Made by a program: the position numbers and the translations under genes. From Psychromonas algicola (GTDB lineage Bacteria > Pseudomonadota > Gammaproteobacteria > Enterobacterales > Psychromonadaceae), in NCBI RefSeq assembly GCF_004378355.1, contig NZ_SNUB01000011.1:1-64000 (forward strand): a stretch of DNA of 64,000 nucleotides, in the 5' to 3' direction. The notes under the pieces are model-generated. The model saw only the letters and a program-made list of their open reading frames with translations, made no database searches and had not been told where the DNA came from. Numbering within the stretch: position 1 is the stretch's first letter; each line of letters starts with the position of its first letter. Shown here piece after piece: positions 48,688-58,638 of the stretch.

Positions 48688-49721
48688 TAAGCGTCTCTCG
48701 CTTCGCTTTCTGCAATTTCAGTTTTTCTATCAAAGGCATCGTAAGCTTTAACAATACGTGCAACAACAGGATGACGAACAACATCATCGGCTAAAAAGAA
48801 GTTAAAGCTAATGCCATCATCGACTTCACCTAACACTTCAATCGCATGTCGTAAGCCTGATTTTACGTGGCGAGGCAAATCAATTTGTGTAATATCACCA
48901 GTGATCACTGCCGTTGAGTTAAAACCGATACGAGTCAAAAACATCTTCATTTGTTCTGTTGTTGTATTCTGGCTTTCATCCAAAATAACAAAGGCATCAT
49001 TTAAAGTACGTCCACGCATATACGCCAATGGTGCAATTTCAATGACGTTTTTTTCAATCAGCTTTTCTACTTTTTCAAAGCCTAACATTTCAAATAAAGC
49101 GTCATATAAAGGACGTAAATAAGGGTCAACTTTTTGCGATAAATCACCCGGTAAGAAACCTAATTTTTCACCAGCTTCAACAGCAGGGCGCGTTAATAGA
49201 ATACGGCGCACTTCTTGACGCTCTAATGCTTCAACAGCACAAGCTACGGCTAAATAGGTTTTACCTGTACCTGCAGGGCCGATACCAAAACTAATATCGT
49301 TACGTAAAATATTACTAACGTATTTTGTTTGGTTTTCACCACGCGGCTTGATCACGCCTCGTTTAGTTTTAATAGTTAAGCTTTTAAAACCTACTTCATT
49401 AGATTCTGCTTTAACTTCTAATAAACGATGATCGCTGATTAAATTTTGTAGCGCTAAATGTACTTCATCATTGGTTAAGCGTGGCGCTTTTCCTTTGATT
49501 GGTTGTGTTTCAATGTATAAATCATTGAGTAAATCACGGCAGGCTTCTGCGTAACGTTGTTCACCCACTACTTGAAAATGTTCATCTTTATAGATTATTT
49601 CAACACCTAAGCGGCGTTCAATCTGTTTAATGTTATCGTCAAATGATCCGCATAACACCGCTAAACGGTCTTTATCTGCAGGTACTAAATCAAGATGTAC
49701 TGTGGTTAGTTTTGTGGTCAA
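48687..49721 (-). CDS. ybeZ: PhoH-like ATPase YbeZ
   Basis: A PhoH-family ATPase of 344 residues with Walker [12 protein letters not shown] and Walker [12 protein letters not shown], plus the N-terminal KH-like part. YbeZ works with YbeY. The start is a TTG at 49721, with AAGGGG nine bases upstream; the length fits the family. Very close to E. coli YbeZ. Confidence 0.94.
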   Translation of the reverse strand: MTTKLTTVHLDLVPADKDRLAVLCGSFDDNIKQIERRLGVEIIYKDEHFQVVGEQRYAEACRDLLNDLYIETQPIKGKAPRLTNDEVHLALQNLISDHRLLEVKAESNEVGFKSLTIKTKRGVIKPRGENQTKYVSNILRNDISFGIGPAGTGKTYLAVACAVEALERQEVRRILLTRPAVEAGEKLGFLPGDLSQKVDPYLRPLYDALFEMLGFEKVEKLIEKNVIEIAPLAYMRGRTLNDAFVILDESQNTTTEQMKMFLTRIGFNSTAVITGDITQIDLPRHVKSGLRHAIEVLGEVDDGISFNFFLADDVVRHPVVARIVKAYDAFDRKTEIAESEARDA

Positions 49722-49785
49722 GTTACAAAGCCCCTTATTTATATTTTCTTAGTTATTAATGCTTGTTCATTCTTTTCAGTACAGC

Positions 49786-51207
49786 CTAAGCTGGCACAAA
49801 GGTTTCGACACCGAGTTTACTGTTTTGTTTCTTAACAATATCACTTGGACGAATAGATTCACGTAAATTCATTTCTGATTCACCGCGAATAAATTTACCA
49901 CGGATAGAGTTAGTATGAACTTCTGTTATCTCAACATCAACAAAACCGCCAATTGAACGATGATCACCTTCAAAGTTTACGATACGGTTATTTTCAGTAC
50001 GTCCGCAAAGTTCCATAATATTCTTACGCGAAGGACCTTCTACTAAAATACGTTGTACTGAACCGACCATACGGCGACCAATTAATTGTGAATGTTGGTG
50101 AATGCGATCTTGTAAGATGGCTAAGCGTTTCTTTTTGGTTTCCATATCAACATCATCAGGCATATCTGCCGCAGGCGTTCCTGGACGTTGGCTATAAATA
50201 AAACTATAGCTTGTATCAAAACCAATAAAGTTAATCAGATCCATCGTTTGTTGGAAGTCTTCATCGGTTTCATTCGGGAAGCCAACAATAAAGTCAGAAC
50301 TAATCGTTAAATTTGGTCTTACTGCTTTTAATGCGGCAATCTTTTCTTTGTACTGCGCAACAGTATGTCCACGTTTCATTAGGTTTAAAATACGATCCGC
50401 ACCGGCTTGTACAGGAAGATGTAAAAAATCAACTAGCTCAGGTGTGTCACGGTAAACATCAATAATTTCATCGGTAAAATCAATCGGGTTACTTGTAGTG
50501 TAACGTAAGCGATCAATACCATCGATAGATGCCACATAACGTAATAATTCAGCAAAACTACATTCTTCACCATCGTGCATTGTGCTGATGTAAGAGTTTA
50601 CGTTTTGTCCTAATAAATTAATTTCACGTACGCCTTGTTCTGCAAGCTGTGCAACTTCTAATAAAATATCATCTAACGGACGGCTTACTTCCTCACCACG
50701 CGTGTAAGGTACCACACAGAAAGTACAGTATTTTGAACAACCTTCCATAATTGAAACAAAGGCCGTTGCACCTTCTGCTCTTGGCTCTGGCATTGAGTCA
50801 AACTTTTCAATTTCAGGGAAACTGACATCAACCACATTGCCTTTATTTTCTTTCACGTCTTTAATCATTTTTGGTAAACGATGTAATGTTTGCGGACCAA
50901 AAACAATATCAACATAAGGTGCGCGACGACGAATCGCTTTACCTTCTTGCGAAGCGACACAACCGCCAACACCAATAATGATGTTAGGATTTTTTTCTTT
51001 TAATTTTCTCCAACGACCTAGTTGGTGGAATACTTTTTCCTGTGCTTTTTCACGAATAGAACAGGTATTCAATAAAATTACATCTGCATCTTCTGCTTCA
51101 TCAACAGAAACGTATCCATTGCTTGCATTTAAAAGGTCTGCCATTTTCGATGAATCGTACTCATTCATCTGACAACCCCAAGTTTTAACGTGTAATTTCA
51201 TGCTCAT
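49786..51207 (-). CDS. miaB: tRNA-2-methylthio-N6-dimethylallyladenosine synthase MiaB
   Basis: A radical SAM methylthiotransferase acting on A37 of tRNAs. It has 473 residues. The N-terminal UPF0004 domain carries Cys in [18 protein letters not shown] and GGCVASQEG. The SAM cluster is [17 protein letters not shown]-terminal TRAM domain follows (about 375-450). First gene of its operon, divergent from the ubiF-like gene, as in E. coli. Confidence 0.97.
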   Translation of the reverse strand: MSMKLHVKTWGCQMNEYDSSKMADLLNASNGYVSVDEAEDADVILLNTCSIREKAQEKVFHQLGRWRKLKEKNPNIIIGVGGCVASQEGKAIRRRAPYVDIVFGPQTLHRLPKMIKDVKENKGNVVDVSFPEIEKFDSMPEPRAEGATAFVSIMEGCSKYCTFCVVPYTRGEEVSRPLDDILLEVAQLAEQGVREINLLGQNVNSYISTMHDGEECSFAELLRYVASIDGIDRLRYTTSNPIDFTDEIIDVYRDTPELVDFLHLPVQAGADRILNLMKRGHTVAQYKEKIAALKAVRPNLTISSDFIVGFPNETDEDFQQTMDLINFIGFDTSYSFIYSQRPGTPAADMPDDVDMETKKKRLAILQDRIHQHSQLIGRRMVGSVQRILVEGPSRKNIMELCGRTENNRIVNFEGDHRSIGGFVDVEITEVHTNSIRGKFIRGESEMNLRESIRPSDIVKKQNSKLGVETFVPA

Positions 51208-51478
51208 ATCGACTGCCTACCATTGTTGCTATTAGTTGAGACTAATTTGTTTGTTTCTTCAAAAGAGGTCGCATTTTACGCACTTCAAGGCAATCATGCT
51301 ACTTTTTGTTTGCAAGCTTTACGTTTATTAAAAATTCAGCGGGTAACTGGGTTTTAAACACTCAAAAAAATGGCTTAATTTTTCCCAATTGGCAGTAATT
51401 TACGTACAATCAAGCGTTCTGATGAAGTTCATTAAATAACGCTAGCAAAAGAGCGCTTTGGTAAATATTGAGGATGTT

Positions 51479-52639
51479 ATGGCAAATAGGGAAATTATTA
51501 TTGTTGGCGGTGGAATGGTTGGCGCTTTATCCGCTTCATTGCTTGCTAAACAAGGCGATACCATTCACCTTATCGAAAAATCACCATTAGTCATGCCACA
51601 AATTGATGATCAGTTTGACCTACGCGTGTCTGCTTTTAGTGCACAAAGCAAAGCCTTACTTGAGCAAGCTGGTGTCTGGGATATGATCCCTGAATCTCGT
51701 GTCTGTGCTTATAAAGGTTTACAAACATGGGAAGCTGGCAGCCAAAAATTAATATTTTCTAGTGATGATATCGGAGAAGCATTATTAGGTTATATTGCCG
51801 AAAACCGTTGGATCCAAGCTGTGCTATGGCAACAACTCAAACAATTATCGAACGTGCATTTCTATGAAAACGTTGAAGTATTGAATATTGAGCAAAACGA
51901 ACAGCAAGTTAATGTCACACTATCCAATCAAAAAACGTTACAAGCTGAATTGTTGCTTGCTTGCGATGGTGCTAACTCTGCGGTACGTAATCACTTACAA
52001 CTGCCAGTGACAAGTTGGGATTATCGTCAACATTGTCTGCTAATTAACATTACAACTGATTGCCCTCAACAAAGCATTACATGGCAAGAATTTAGAGAAA
52101 CAGGTCCTTGTGCTTTTTTACCGTTAGCTGGGCATAACGGAAGTTTAGTGTGGTATCACAGCCCACAAAAAATAAAACAATTACAAAGCTTAACCAATCA
52201 ACAATTGAAGCAAACTATTTTAGCTGAATTTCCACATTTAGATTTTGATTTTGAAGTGCAAAGTAAAGGTGGATTCCCACTTACTCGACGTCATGCAAAA
52301 CACTATTACCAAGGGCGTGTTGTATTATTAGGGGATGCGGCTCATACCATTAATCCATTAGCAGGGCAGGGCGTAAACCTTGGATTTAAAGATGTGCAAT
52401 GTTTAGTTGAATTGCTTACTTTGTGTAGTGATTTATCAATACCTGAAATATTAAAGCGTTATCAACGCCAACGTCAGCCAGCGAATTTATTAATGCAAAC
52501 GGGGATGGATGTTTTTTATAAAGTCAGTAAATCAGATTCAACTGCACTACGCTTTTTACGAAAAAGCTTTTTAGGGTTAGCACAACAATCCGGTGAGATT
52601 AAAAATCGTGTCATGCGTTATGCGATGGGAATAAATTAA
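51479..52639 (+). CDS. ubiF: UbiF-like FAD monooxygenase
   Basis: A flavin hydroxylase of 386 residues of the UbiH/UbiF family. FAD motifs are IIIVGGGMVGALSA at the N-terminus and LLGDAAHTINPLAGQGVNLG later. It is named UbiF (hydroxylation of demethoxyubiquinol) because it is divergent from miaB, as in E. coli. The sequence alone would allow another Ubi hydroxylase. GAGG five bases before ATG 51479 decides the start. Confidence 0.85.
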   Translation: MANREIIIVGGGMVGALSASLLAKQGDTIHLIEKSPLVMPQIDDQFDLRVSAFSAQSKALLEQAGVWDMIPESRVCAYKGLQTWEAGSQKLIFSSDDIGEALLGYIAENRWIQAVLWQQLKQLSNVHFYENVEVLNIEQNEQQVNVTLSNQKTLQAELLLACDGANSAVRNHLQLPVTSWDYRQHCLLINITTDCPQQSITWQEFRETGPCAFLPLAGHNGSLVWYHSPQKIKQLQSLTNQQLKQTILAEFPHLDFDFEVQSKGGFPLTRRHAKHYYQGRVVLLGDAAHTINPLAGQGVNLGFKDVQCLVELLTLCSDLSIPEILKRYQRQRQPANLLMQTGMDVFYKVSKSDSTALRFLRKSFLGLAQQSGEIKNRVMRYAMGIN

Positions 52640-52663
52640 AGATATAAGTGATTTCATGAATAC

Positions 52664-52705
52664 AAAAAAGCCGCGACTTAATAGTTTAAGTGGCGGCTTT
52701 TTATT
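52664..52705. terminator. Bidirectional terminator ubiF/maeA
   Basis: AGCCGC (52669-52674) with GCGGCT, extended by ACTTAA/TTAAGT, flanked by A- and T-runs between convergent genes. Confidence 0.85.
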
Positions 52706-52733
52706 TGTTTATTGGCGAGGTTAAGTGATTCGC

Positions 52734-54416
52734 TTAGAAAGACGTTCGGCGATAATCACGGTAACGAGGTAACCAGAAGTTAGCATGTAAGCGACGCTTC
52801 ATATTTTCATCGGTAACCGGTAACGCTAATCCATCTTCAATTGCTTGTCGCGCAACCGCATTAGCAATTTTTTCACTGATTTCTTGAATCACTTTTAATG
52901 GTGGTAATAAAGCACCCGGTGCTTTTTCATAGTCCATTGATGCATCTGCTAAGGCTTGGCTTGCTGCCATTAACATATTATCGCTGATCCCAGTGGCACG
53001 CGCTGCTAACACACCTAAACCAATCCCCGGGAAGATGTAACTATTATTACATTGAGAAACTTCAAAAGATTGACCTTCGTAAAGGGTATTCGGGAAAGGG
53101 CTACCTGTTGCAATAATAGCTTTACCTTTACTCCAATTAGTTACGTCTTGTGGCGTTGCTTCCACACGTGATGTTGGGTTTGAAAGCGGTAATACAATAG
53201 GTTGTTCTGTATTTTCACATAAAGTTTCAATCACTGATTGTGTGAATAAACCTGCTTGACCACTCACGCCAAACAATACAGTGATCTTACCTTGTTTAAC
53301 CACTTGCTCTAAGCCTAGAGATTGGCTGTGATCCCAGCTTTCTATTGCCGCTGATTTTTGTGCTAACGGCGATTGGAAAGCTTGTAAATCTGGCATGTTA
53401 TCGGTTAATAAACCGTAACGATCTACCATAAACACTTGTTTACGTGCTTGCTCTTCAGTTAAGCCTTCACGTTGCATTTGACGAATAATATGTTCAGCAA
53501 TACCACAACCTGCTGAGCCAGCACCTAAGAAAGCAATATTCTGTTCGCTTAGTTTTTGCCCTTTATTTAAACAAGCTGCAATTAGCGTCCCAACAGAGAC
53601 CGCTGCTGTACCTTGAATATCATCATTAAAACAACAAAGTTGATCACGATACTTGTTTAATAGTGGTGTTGCATTAGTTTGCGCAAAATCTTCAAATTGT
53701 AATAACACTTCAGGCCAACGACGCTTAACAGCTTGAATAAATAAATCGACAAATTCATTGTATTCTTCGCCAGTAATACGTGGGTTACGCCATCCCATAT
53801 ACATAGGATCATTTAATAATTGGCTATTGTTAGTACCTACATCTAATAAAATAGGTAAACAGTGCGCAGGACTGATACCACCACAGGCAGTATATAAAGC
53901 TAACTTACCAATTGGGATCCCCATGCCACCGATACCTTGGTCGCCCAATCCTAAAATTCGCTCACCATCTGTTACGACTATAACTTTTACATTCTGCTTA
54001 GTCGCATTCTGTAACATATCATCAATTTTATGACGCTCAGGATAAGAAATAAATAATCCACGCTTACGACGATATATTTTAGAAAACTTTTCACAGGCTT
54101 GGCCAACCGTTGGCGTGTAAATCAGCGGCATCACTTCTTCAATATGATCTTCAATTAAATGGTGATAAAGCGTTTCGTTAGTATCTTGAATGTTACGTAA
54201 GTAGATATGTTTATCCAAATCACTATTAAAAGAACAAAGTTGCTGATAAGCACGTAAAGACTGTTCTTCAATGGTTTCAATGGTATGCGGTAATAATCCA
54301 GTTAAATTAAAACTGTCTCGCTCTTCTAATGAAAATGCACTGCCTTTGTTAAGTAGTGACGTTTCTAATAATGCAGGGCCAGCGAAGGGGATATATAAGG
54401 GGCGTTTTGATGGCAT
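52734..54416 (-). CDS. maeA: NAD-dependent malic enzyme MaeA
   Basis: Oxidative decarboxylation of malate to pyruvate. It has 560 residues from ATG 54416 (E. coli 565). Strongly conserved blocks are [72 protein letters not shown] and [21 protein letters not shown] lies seven bases before the chosen ATG. It converges on the ubiF-like gene and is preceded by a LysR gene on the same strand. Confidence 0.96.
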   Translation of the reverse strand: MPSKRPLYIPFAGPALLETSLLNKGSAFSLEERDSFNLTGLLPHTIETIEEQSLRAYQQLCSFNSDLDKHIYLRNIQDTNETLYHHLIEDHIEEVMPLIYTPTVGQACEKFSKIYRRKRGLFISYPERHKIDDMLQNATKQNVKVIVVTDGERILGLGDQGIGGMGIPIGKLALYTACGGISPAHCLPILLDVGTNNSQLLNDPMYMGWRNPRITGEEYNEFVDLFIQAVKRRWPEVLLQFEDFAQTNATPLLNKYRDQLCCFNDDIQGTAAVSVGTLIAACLNKGQKLSEQNIAFLGAGSAGCGIAEHIIRQMQREGLTEEQARKQVFMVDRYGLLTDNMPDLQAFQSPLAQKSAAIESWDHSQSLGLEQVVKQGKITVLFGVSGQAGLFTQSVIETLCENTEQPIVLPLSNPTSRVEATPQDVTNWSKGKAIIATGSPFPNTLYEGQSFEVSQCNNSYIFPGIGLGVLAARATGISDNMLMAASQALADASMDYEKAPGALLPPLKVIQEISEKIANAVARQAIEDGLALPVTDENMKRRLHANFWLPRYRDYRRTSF

Positions 54417-54529
54417 AATCATATCTCTTATTGAGTAAAGCATGCTTTAAATCATGCCTGAATTAATTATAGTGTATAAACAATAGCCCAATCTAAATGA
54501 TAGCTAAACCATTTACAACCTAATGTGTG

Positions 54530-55438
54530 TTAGCTGAGTTCTATTTTATGTTTTTTAAAATAATCTTTTAGATAATCGAGCAATAAACGTAACTTTTTAG
54601 AGTCTGCACTCCCCGGAGGAAATACCGCATAGAGTTCAATATCGTTCAGTTGATAGTCTGTTAAAATCTGAGTAAGCGTCCCTGACTTTATTTTAGGTAA
54701 CGCATCATAGGTTGGAATGCGCCCTAAACCGTGTCCACCTTCTACAAAAGCAGTTCGAGCAGCTGCGTTATTGGTACTGACATTACCTGATAATTTAACC
54801 TTATAAGAGCGGTTGCCTTTTTGAATATCCAAGGTACTAGCCGATAACTTATAAAGCACCCATTGATGCGAGCTTAATTGCGCAGGCGTCGTAGGGCGAC
54901 CGTGTTTTAATAAATAGTGGGGCGAAGCACATAAACAAGTATGCAAGGTTGAGAGTTTCACGGCTTGTAAACCAGAGTCAGGTAAAACAGCGCCACGTAT
55001 CGCGACATCAAACCCTTCTTTAATAATATTGACCACTTCATCACTCAAGTTCACATCTAATTGAATATTAGGATAAAACTGACGAAATTCATTTAACGCA
55101 GGCACAATAATATTTAACCCAACACTCACGGGGCAACTTATTTTAATGACCCCAGTTGGGTCATTTTTAAGGTTTTCGATTTGTTGGTTTGCCGCCAAAG
55201 CTTGCTCAACAATCACTTTACAGCGTTCATAATATTGACTGCCTGCTTCTGTGAGGGCAATGCTACGAGTCGAGCGGTTAAGTAATTTTATGCCTAATTG
55301 TGTTTCTAGTTTTTTAATGTGATAACTCACCACTGCACGCGACAATCCAACATGCTTGGCCGCTGCACTTAAACTGCCTTGCTCAATTACCTGTGCAAAT
55401 ACCACCATGCTTTTTAATTGTTCAAAGGAAAGTTCCAT
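54530..55438 (-). CDS. LysR-type transcriptional regulator
   Basis: A LysR regulator of 302 residues. The helix-turn-helix lies at about residues 20-45 (GSLSAAAKHVGLSRAVVSYHIKKLE), followed by the effector-binding domain. It belongs to the group with a short periplasmic-binding-like fold (SCPVSVGLNIIVPALNEF). It is divergent from the DJ-1/PfpI gene over a 162-bp gap, so that gene is the likely target. Effector unknown. Confidence 0.9.
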   Translation of the reverse strand: MELSFEQLKSMVVFAQVIEQGSLSAAAKHVGLSRAVVSYHIKKLETQLGIKLLNRSTRSIALTEAGSQYYERCKVIVEQALAANQQIENLKNDPTGVIKISCPVSVGLNIIVPALNEFRQFYPNIQLDVNLSDEVVNIIKEGFDVAIRGAVLPDSGLQAVKLSTLHTCLCASPHYLLKHGRPTTPAQLSSHQWVLYKLSASTLDIQKGNRSYKVKLSGNVSTNNAAARTAFVEGGHGLGRIPTYDALPKIKSGTLTQILTDYQLNDIELYAVFPPGSADSKKLRLLLDYLKDYFKKHKIELS

Positions 55439-55600
55439 TAGTGACTCTTTTTGTTTATATCGGGATAGTTTGTATCAATTATTATAACAATGATGTCAGT
55501 AAAGTCTGCATTGTTCAAAATTATATTAAGCCTATACTGTTGTTCATTATCTAAATACAGATAACACTAACAATAATAATTGCAAAATAAGGGTCACACT

Positions 55601-56290
55601 ATGAGCAACAAAAAAGTATTAATCGTTTTAACTTCACACGATAAATTAGGTGATACAGACCATAAAACAGGTTTTTGGGTTGAAGAGTTTGCTGCACCGT
55701 ATTACGTATTTAAAGATGCAGGTTTTGATATCACATTAGCATCGCCACTAGGCGGCCAACCTCCTGTTGATCCAACAAGCCAATTAGCAGATTTCGAAAC
55801 GGACGCAACTAAACGTTACGACCAAGATGATGCAGTAAAAGCAGAACTTGCTAACACAGTTGTTTTATCATCTGTAAATGAAAGCGATTACGATGCAGTT
55901 TTCTACCCAGGTGGTCACGGCCCATTATGGGATCTTGCATACAATGCCGATTCAATTAAATTAATTGAGAACTTCTTAGCGGCTAACAAACCCGTTGGTG
56001 CAGTATGTCATGCAAGCGCAGTATTATTAGACATTAAAGATAGCAACGGCGAATATGTTATTAAAGGTAAAGCGGTAGCTGGTTTCACTAACAGTGAAGA
56101 AGCAGCCGTACAATTAACTGATATCGTCCCTTTCTTAGTGGAAGACGAGTTAATCAAACGCGGTGCAGATTACCAAAAAGTAGATGATTTCAATGCCTTT
56201 GCCGTACAAGATGGTTTGGTTATTTCTGGTCAAAACCCAGCAAGTTCTGAGCTGGTGGCTGAAAAACTAATTGCACATTTAGGCGCATAG
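55601..56290 (+). CDS. DJ-1/PfpI family protein (class I glutamine amidotransferase-like)
   Basis: A 229-residue protein of the Hsp31-like branch of the DJ-1/PfpI superfamily. The nucleophile Cys is in VGAVCHASAVLL. YPGGHGPLWDL supplies the Glu-like/His surroundings, and GFWVEEFAAPYYVFKDAGF contains the conserved Glu. Such proteins are glyoxalase III-like or chaperone-like; which role applies here is not decided. AAGGG lies seven bases before the ATG. A LysR gene is divergent. Confidence 0.88.
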   Translation: MSNKKVLIVLTSHDKLGDTDHKTGFWVEEFAAPYYVFKDAGFDITLASPLGGQPPVDPTSQLADFETDATKRYDQDDAVKAELANTVVLSSVNESDYDAVFYPGGHGPLWDLAYNADSIKLIENFLAANKPVGAVCHASAVLLDIKDSNGEYVIKGKAVAGFTNSEEAAVQLTDIVPFLVEDELIKRGADYQKVDDFNAFAVQDGLVISGQNPASSELVAEKLIAHLGA

Positions 56291-56372
56291 TTTTAATAGG
56301 CGCACAGTTTTAGGTTAGTATTTCGTTTATCAAATTTGTTAGCTTGGCTCCCCCGCTCAAGTTAACAAACTA

Positions 56373-56410
56373 AAGGCCGTTATTGATTAAACTTGATAAC
56401 GGCTTTTTTC
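56373..56410 (+). terminator. Terminator after the DJ-1 gene
   Basis: GCCGTTAT (56376-56383) pairs with ATAACGGC (56396-56403), then a T-run. Confidence 0.85.
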
Positions 56411-56526
56411 TTTGTTTTTTTGTTCCTTTTATTGTTTATCTCAATGACATTTATCGCACTGCTAACTTGAAATTAATGGTCGTATTCTTTTTATTATCAT
56501 TCTCAATTGACATCTAAATTCATGAG

Positions 56527-56556
56527 TATACGATCCGTATATTAAACATATACGGA
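56527..56556. promoter_or_regulatory. Repeated operator before the ParD-like gene
   Basis: Three alternating half-sites lie just before the start: TATACG (56527-56532), CGTATA (56536-56541) and TATACG (56549-56554). They make two overlapping inverted repeats, TATACG/CGTATA and TCCGTATAT/ATATACGGA (56534-56556). The second overlaps the GGAG ribosome binding site (56554-56557). This arrangement suits cooperative binding by a ribbon-helix-helix antitoxin-like autoregulator, or control by an mRNA hairpin. Confidence 0.65.
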
Positions 56557-56563
56557 GCATATA

Positions 56564-56770
56564 ATGGGGATCGTTAAAATAACTGACGAGTTACATGATG
56601 AAATAAGAAAATCGAGTAACGTTATGTCGAGATCAATTAATTCACAGGCAGAATTTTGGATAAAAATGGGCATGTTAGCTGAGTTAAATCCAACACTGAC
56701 TTTTCATGAAATTATCAAACAACAATTATTAAAAGAAAACCTAACGATTGCGGAGATTTTGCATGAGTAA
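56564..56770 (+). CDS. ParD-like antitoxin-family protein
   Basis: A small protein of 68 residues resembling the ParD-like family (short N-terminal beta strand IVKITDELHDEIRKSS, then SRSINSQAEFWIKMG). That is the ribbon-helix-helix-like pattern of RelB/ParD antitoxins. It overlaps the next gene, a methionine aminopeptidase, by eight bases, so the two are co-translated. No RelE/ParE toxin is near. It is likely a DNA-binding autoregulator of the operon, given the repeated operator. Whether it also binds the partner enzyme is unknown. Confidence 0.75.
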   Translation: MGIVKITDELHDEIRKSSNVMSRSINSQAEFWIKMGMLAELNPTLTFHEIIKQQLLKENLTIAEILHE

Positions 56771-57539
56771 AGTAACAATTAAAACGGCAGATGAAATCGA
56801 ATTCATGAGAGAAGCAGGCAAACTGTTAGCTCAAGTTTTTAAAATGCTTGATGGCTTTGTTTGTGAAGGGCTAACAACATTAGAAATCGACACTAAAGTA
56901 GAAGATTTTATTGTTAATGAATTAAATGCACGACCTGCCAGCAAAGGGCAATATGGTTATCAGTATTCGCTTAATTCATCAGTTAATGATGTTGTTTGTC
57001 ATGGCGTCCCTAGTGATAAGTACCAACTAAAAGCAAAAGACATTTTAAATCTTGATATCACCTTAGAGAAAAATGGTTTTATTAGTGATTCAAGTAAAAT
57101 GTATACCTTTTCTAACACAAGTGCGGAAGCAAAACGTTTAGTTAAAACCACTTATGAAGCCATGTGGGAAGGCATTAAAGTCGTTAAGCCTAAAGCAACA
57201 TTGGGTGATGTCGGTAATGCAATCCAAAAACATGCAGAATCAGCAGGTTATAGCATCGTGCGTGAATATTGCGGGCATGGTATTGGCAGAGAAATGCACG
57301 AAGCACCTGAAGTCCTTCATTACGGAAAAGCGCATTCAGGTTTAACGCTAGAAGAGGGGATGACATTCACCATCGAGCCGATGATCAACCAAGGTACAAA
57401 GAAAATAAAGACGAAAAAAGATGGTTGGACAGTGGTAACGCGCGATAAAAAGTTATCAGCTCAATGGGAGCACACTATTTTAGTCACCGAAACCGGCTAT
57501 GAAGTGTTAACGCTTCGTGAAGAAGAAAAGGTAGCTTAA
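56763..57539 (+). CDS. map: Type I methionine aminopeptidase (accessory copy)
   Basis: Removes N-terminal Met. It has 258 residues from ATG 56763, with GGAG seven bases upstream inside the ParD-like gene. The metal ligands expected for the family are all present: Asp in NLDITL, Asp in SDSSKM, His in GHGIGREMHEAPE, Glu in FTIEPMI and Glu in QWEHTIL; the substrate His is in VVCHGVPS. The enzyme should therefore be active. The operon with a ParD-like gene suggests an accessory paralogue, the housekeeping map usually being elsewhere; that is inference. Start alternatives upstream are weaker. Confidence 0.93.
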   Translation: MSKVTIKTADEIEFMREAGKLLAQVFKMLDGFVCEGLTTLEIDTKVEDFIVNELNARPASKGQYGYQYSLNSSVNDVVCHGVPSDKYQLKAKDILNLDITLEKNGFISDSSKMYTFSNTSAEAKRLVKTTYEAMWEGIKVVKPKATLGDVGNAIQKHAESAGYSIVREYCGHGIGREMHEAPEVLHYGKAHSGLTLEEGMTFTIEPMINQGTKKIKTKKDGWTVVTRDKKLSAQWEHTILVTETGYEVLTLREEEKVA

Positions 57540-57667
57540 AGAGTAGGGCGTTTACGTTCCTTAAGTTTTAATGCTTCTTTTTATGCATGTGTAGCGATTT
57601 TTAATCATAGTCATTTAATGACAGTTATCTAATAGCTGTTATTTAATCATTGCTCTTTTAATAATGG

Positions 57668-57862
57668 TTAATAGCTGTTGTCGCTACTCACATGTACTTT
57701 CAATTCCCCTTTTTGTTCACCTGAAACCGTAAAGTTAATTGGCTGACAGCAAACTTGGCAATCTTCGATGTATTCCTGATCGGTATCGGAAGGATCTAAT
57801 AGAATCACGATGGATTCACCGCAATAAGGGCAGGAAATTTGTTCTTCTTGCAGGAAAGGCAT
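57668..57862 (-). CDS. CPXCG-motif cysteine-rich protein
   Basis: A 64-residue protein with two Cys pairs: CPYCGES near residue 11 and CQVCCQPI near 35. They form a zinc-ribbon-like domain of the CPXCG family. The rest is acidic (LLDPSDTDQEYIED). Function unknown. Small single gene. Confidence 0.85.
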   Translation of the reverse strand: MPFLQEEQISCPYCGESIVILLDPSDTDQEYIEDCQVCCQPINFTVSGEQKGELKVHVSSDNSY

Positions 57863-57936
57863 AAGTGTTCCTTTTGTTTTTTTTGGGATGTAGGATTTAT
57901 CTTACCTTGTTTGCCGATTCTTTTATTGAGTTTTAA

Positions 57937-58191
57937 GCTCGTCTGCGCTCGTCCAGTCATCTTGATTATTATTTACAGTGTTTTCGCCCTGTCGGCGACT
58001 CTACTTTTTCTGAACAGCAGAAAAAGTAAGCAAAAAGACTGTTCCCGAATCGTTTTTTAATCTGAATAAATAACAGCCTTCTTAACGCACCGCTCAGACT
58101 CGACATCCATGTCTCGAACTGAGCTAGCAACGGCATCCATGCCTTAGCTTGCTAAAGTCTGTGATTGATTCAGAAAAATTCAACGGGAGGG
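57937..58191 (+). repeat. Structured dispersed repeat, copy A
   Basis: It begins GCTCGTCTGCGCTCGTC (57937-57953), then CGCC/GGCG (57985-57997) and an ACTTTTTCT/AGAAAAAGT hairpin (58003-58027). A long hairpin 1 (58092-58124, arms GCTCAG/CTGAGC) and hairpin 2 (58126-58153, inner GGCA/TGCC) follow. It ends near TTCAACGGGAGGG. The same modules occur in copies C, D and E, and without the ACTTTTTCT/AGAAAAAGT module in copy B. Confidence 0.85.
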
Positions 58192-58197
58192 TTGTTG

Positions 58198-58376
58198 ACT
58201 CGTCTGCGCTCGTCGAGGCTATTTGATGTTTATTTACAGCAGTTTCGCCCTGTCGGCGAGTAACTTTCTAACGCACCAGTTCATACGGCACGTCCATGTG
58301 CCGGATGAACTTACAGCAAACGTCCTGTTTGCTGTTGCTGAAAGTTATCCATTGTTTGGGAAAGTTCAACGGTGGG
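58198..58376 (+). repeat. Structured dispersed repeat, copy B (short form)
   Basis: It starts with the same CTCGTCTGCGCTCGTC head seven bases after copy A. It then jumps from GTCGGCGAG straight to TAACTTTCTAACGCACC, lacking the ACTTTTTCT/AGAAAAAGT module. Hairpin 1 is 58279-58310 (GTTCAT/ATGAAC outside, CGGCAC/GTGCCG inside). Hairpin 2 is CAGCAAAC/GTTTGCTG (58314-58334). A degenerate partial head follows at 58468-58510. Confidence 0.85.
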
Positions 58377-58467
58377 AATTATCGTTCCTGTATTGCGTGT
58401 CGTATATGTCTTTGTTGTTGTGCTTTAGAGACGTGGCTTTTAAGCCACCTTTGGTAATCAAAATTTC

Positions 58468-58510
58468 TGGTTCGTCAACGCTCATTCAGTCATCTTGATT
58501 GTTATTTACC
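58468..58510 (+). repeat. Partial head of the structured repeat
   Basis: GGTTCGTCAACGCTCATTC followed by AGTCATCTTGATTGTTATTTA closely resembles the first 40 bases of copy A. The rest of the repeat is missing. Confidence 0.65.
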
Positions 58511-58638
58511 TAATGACTGCCATGTTAACTTTTATCTATGTCTATTGAGGTTGATCAAACGTTTTCTTCCTGCTTTGTTTAATCTCATACCAAAATATTT
58601 TAACTATTAATTAAAGATTTCTTTTTAGGAAAATAATA

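Noticed and set aside
56564-57539. Classical ParDE toxin-antitoxin system
   Set aside because: No ParE/RelE toxin is present; the second gene is a complete methionine aminopeptidase. Reported instead as an unusual pair.
57839-58060. 73-codon open frame on the plus strand
   Set aside because: Overlaps the CPXCG gene and repeat copy A, and its end is encoded by the repeat's hairpin stem. No ribosome binding site.
58223-58498. 91-codon open frame on the plus strand
   Set aside because: Lies wholly in repeat copy B and its flank. The translation follows repeat modules, so it is not a gene.
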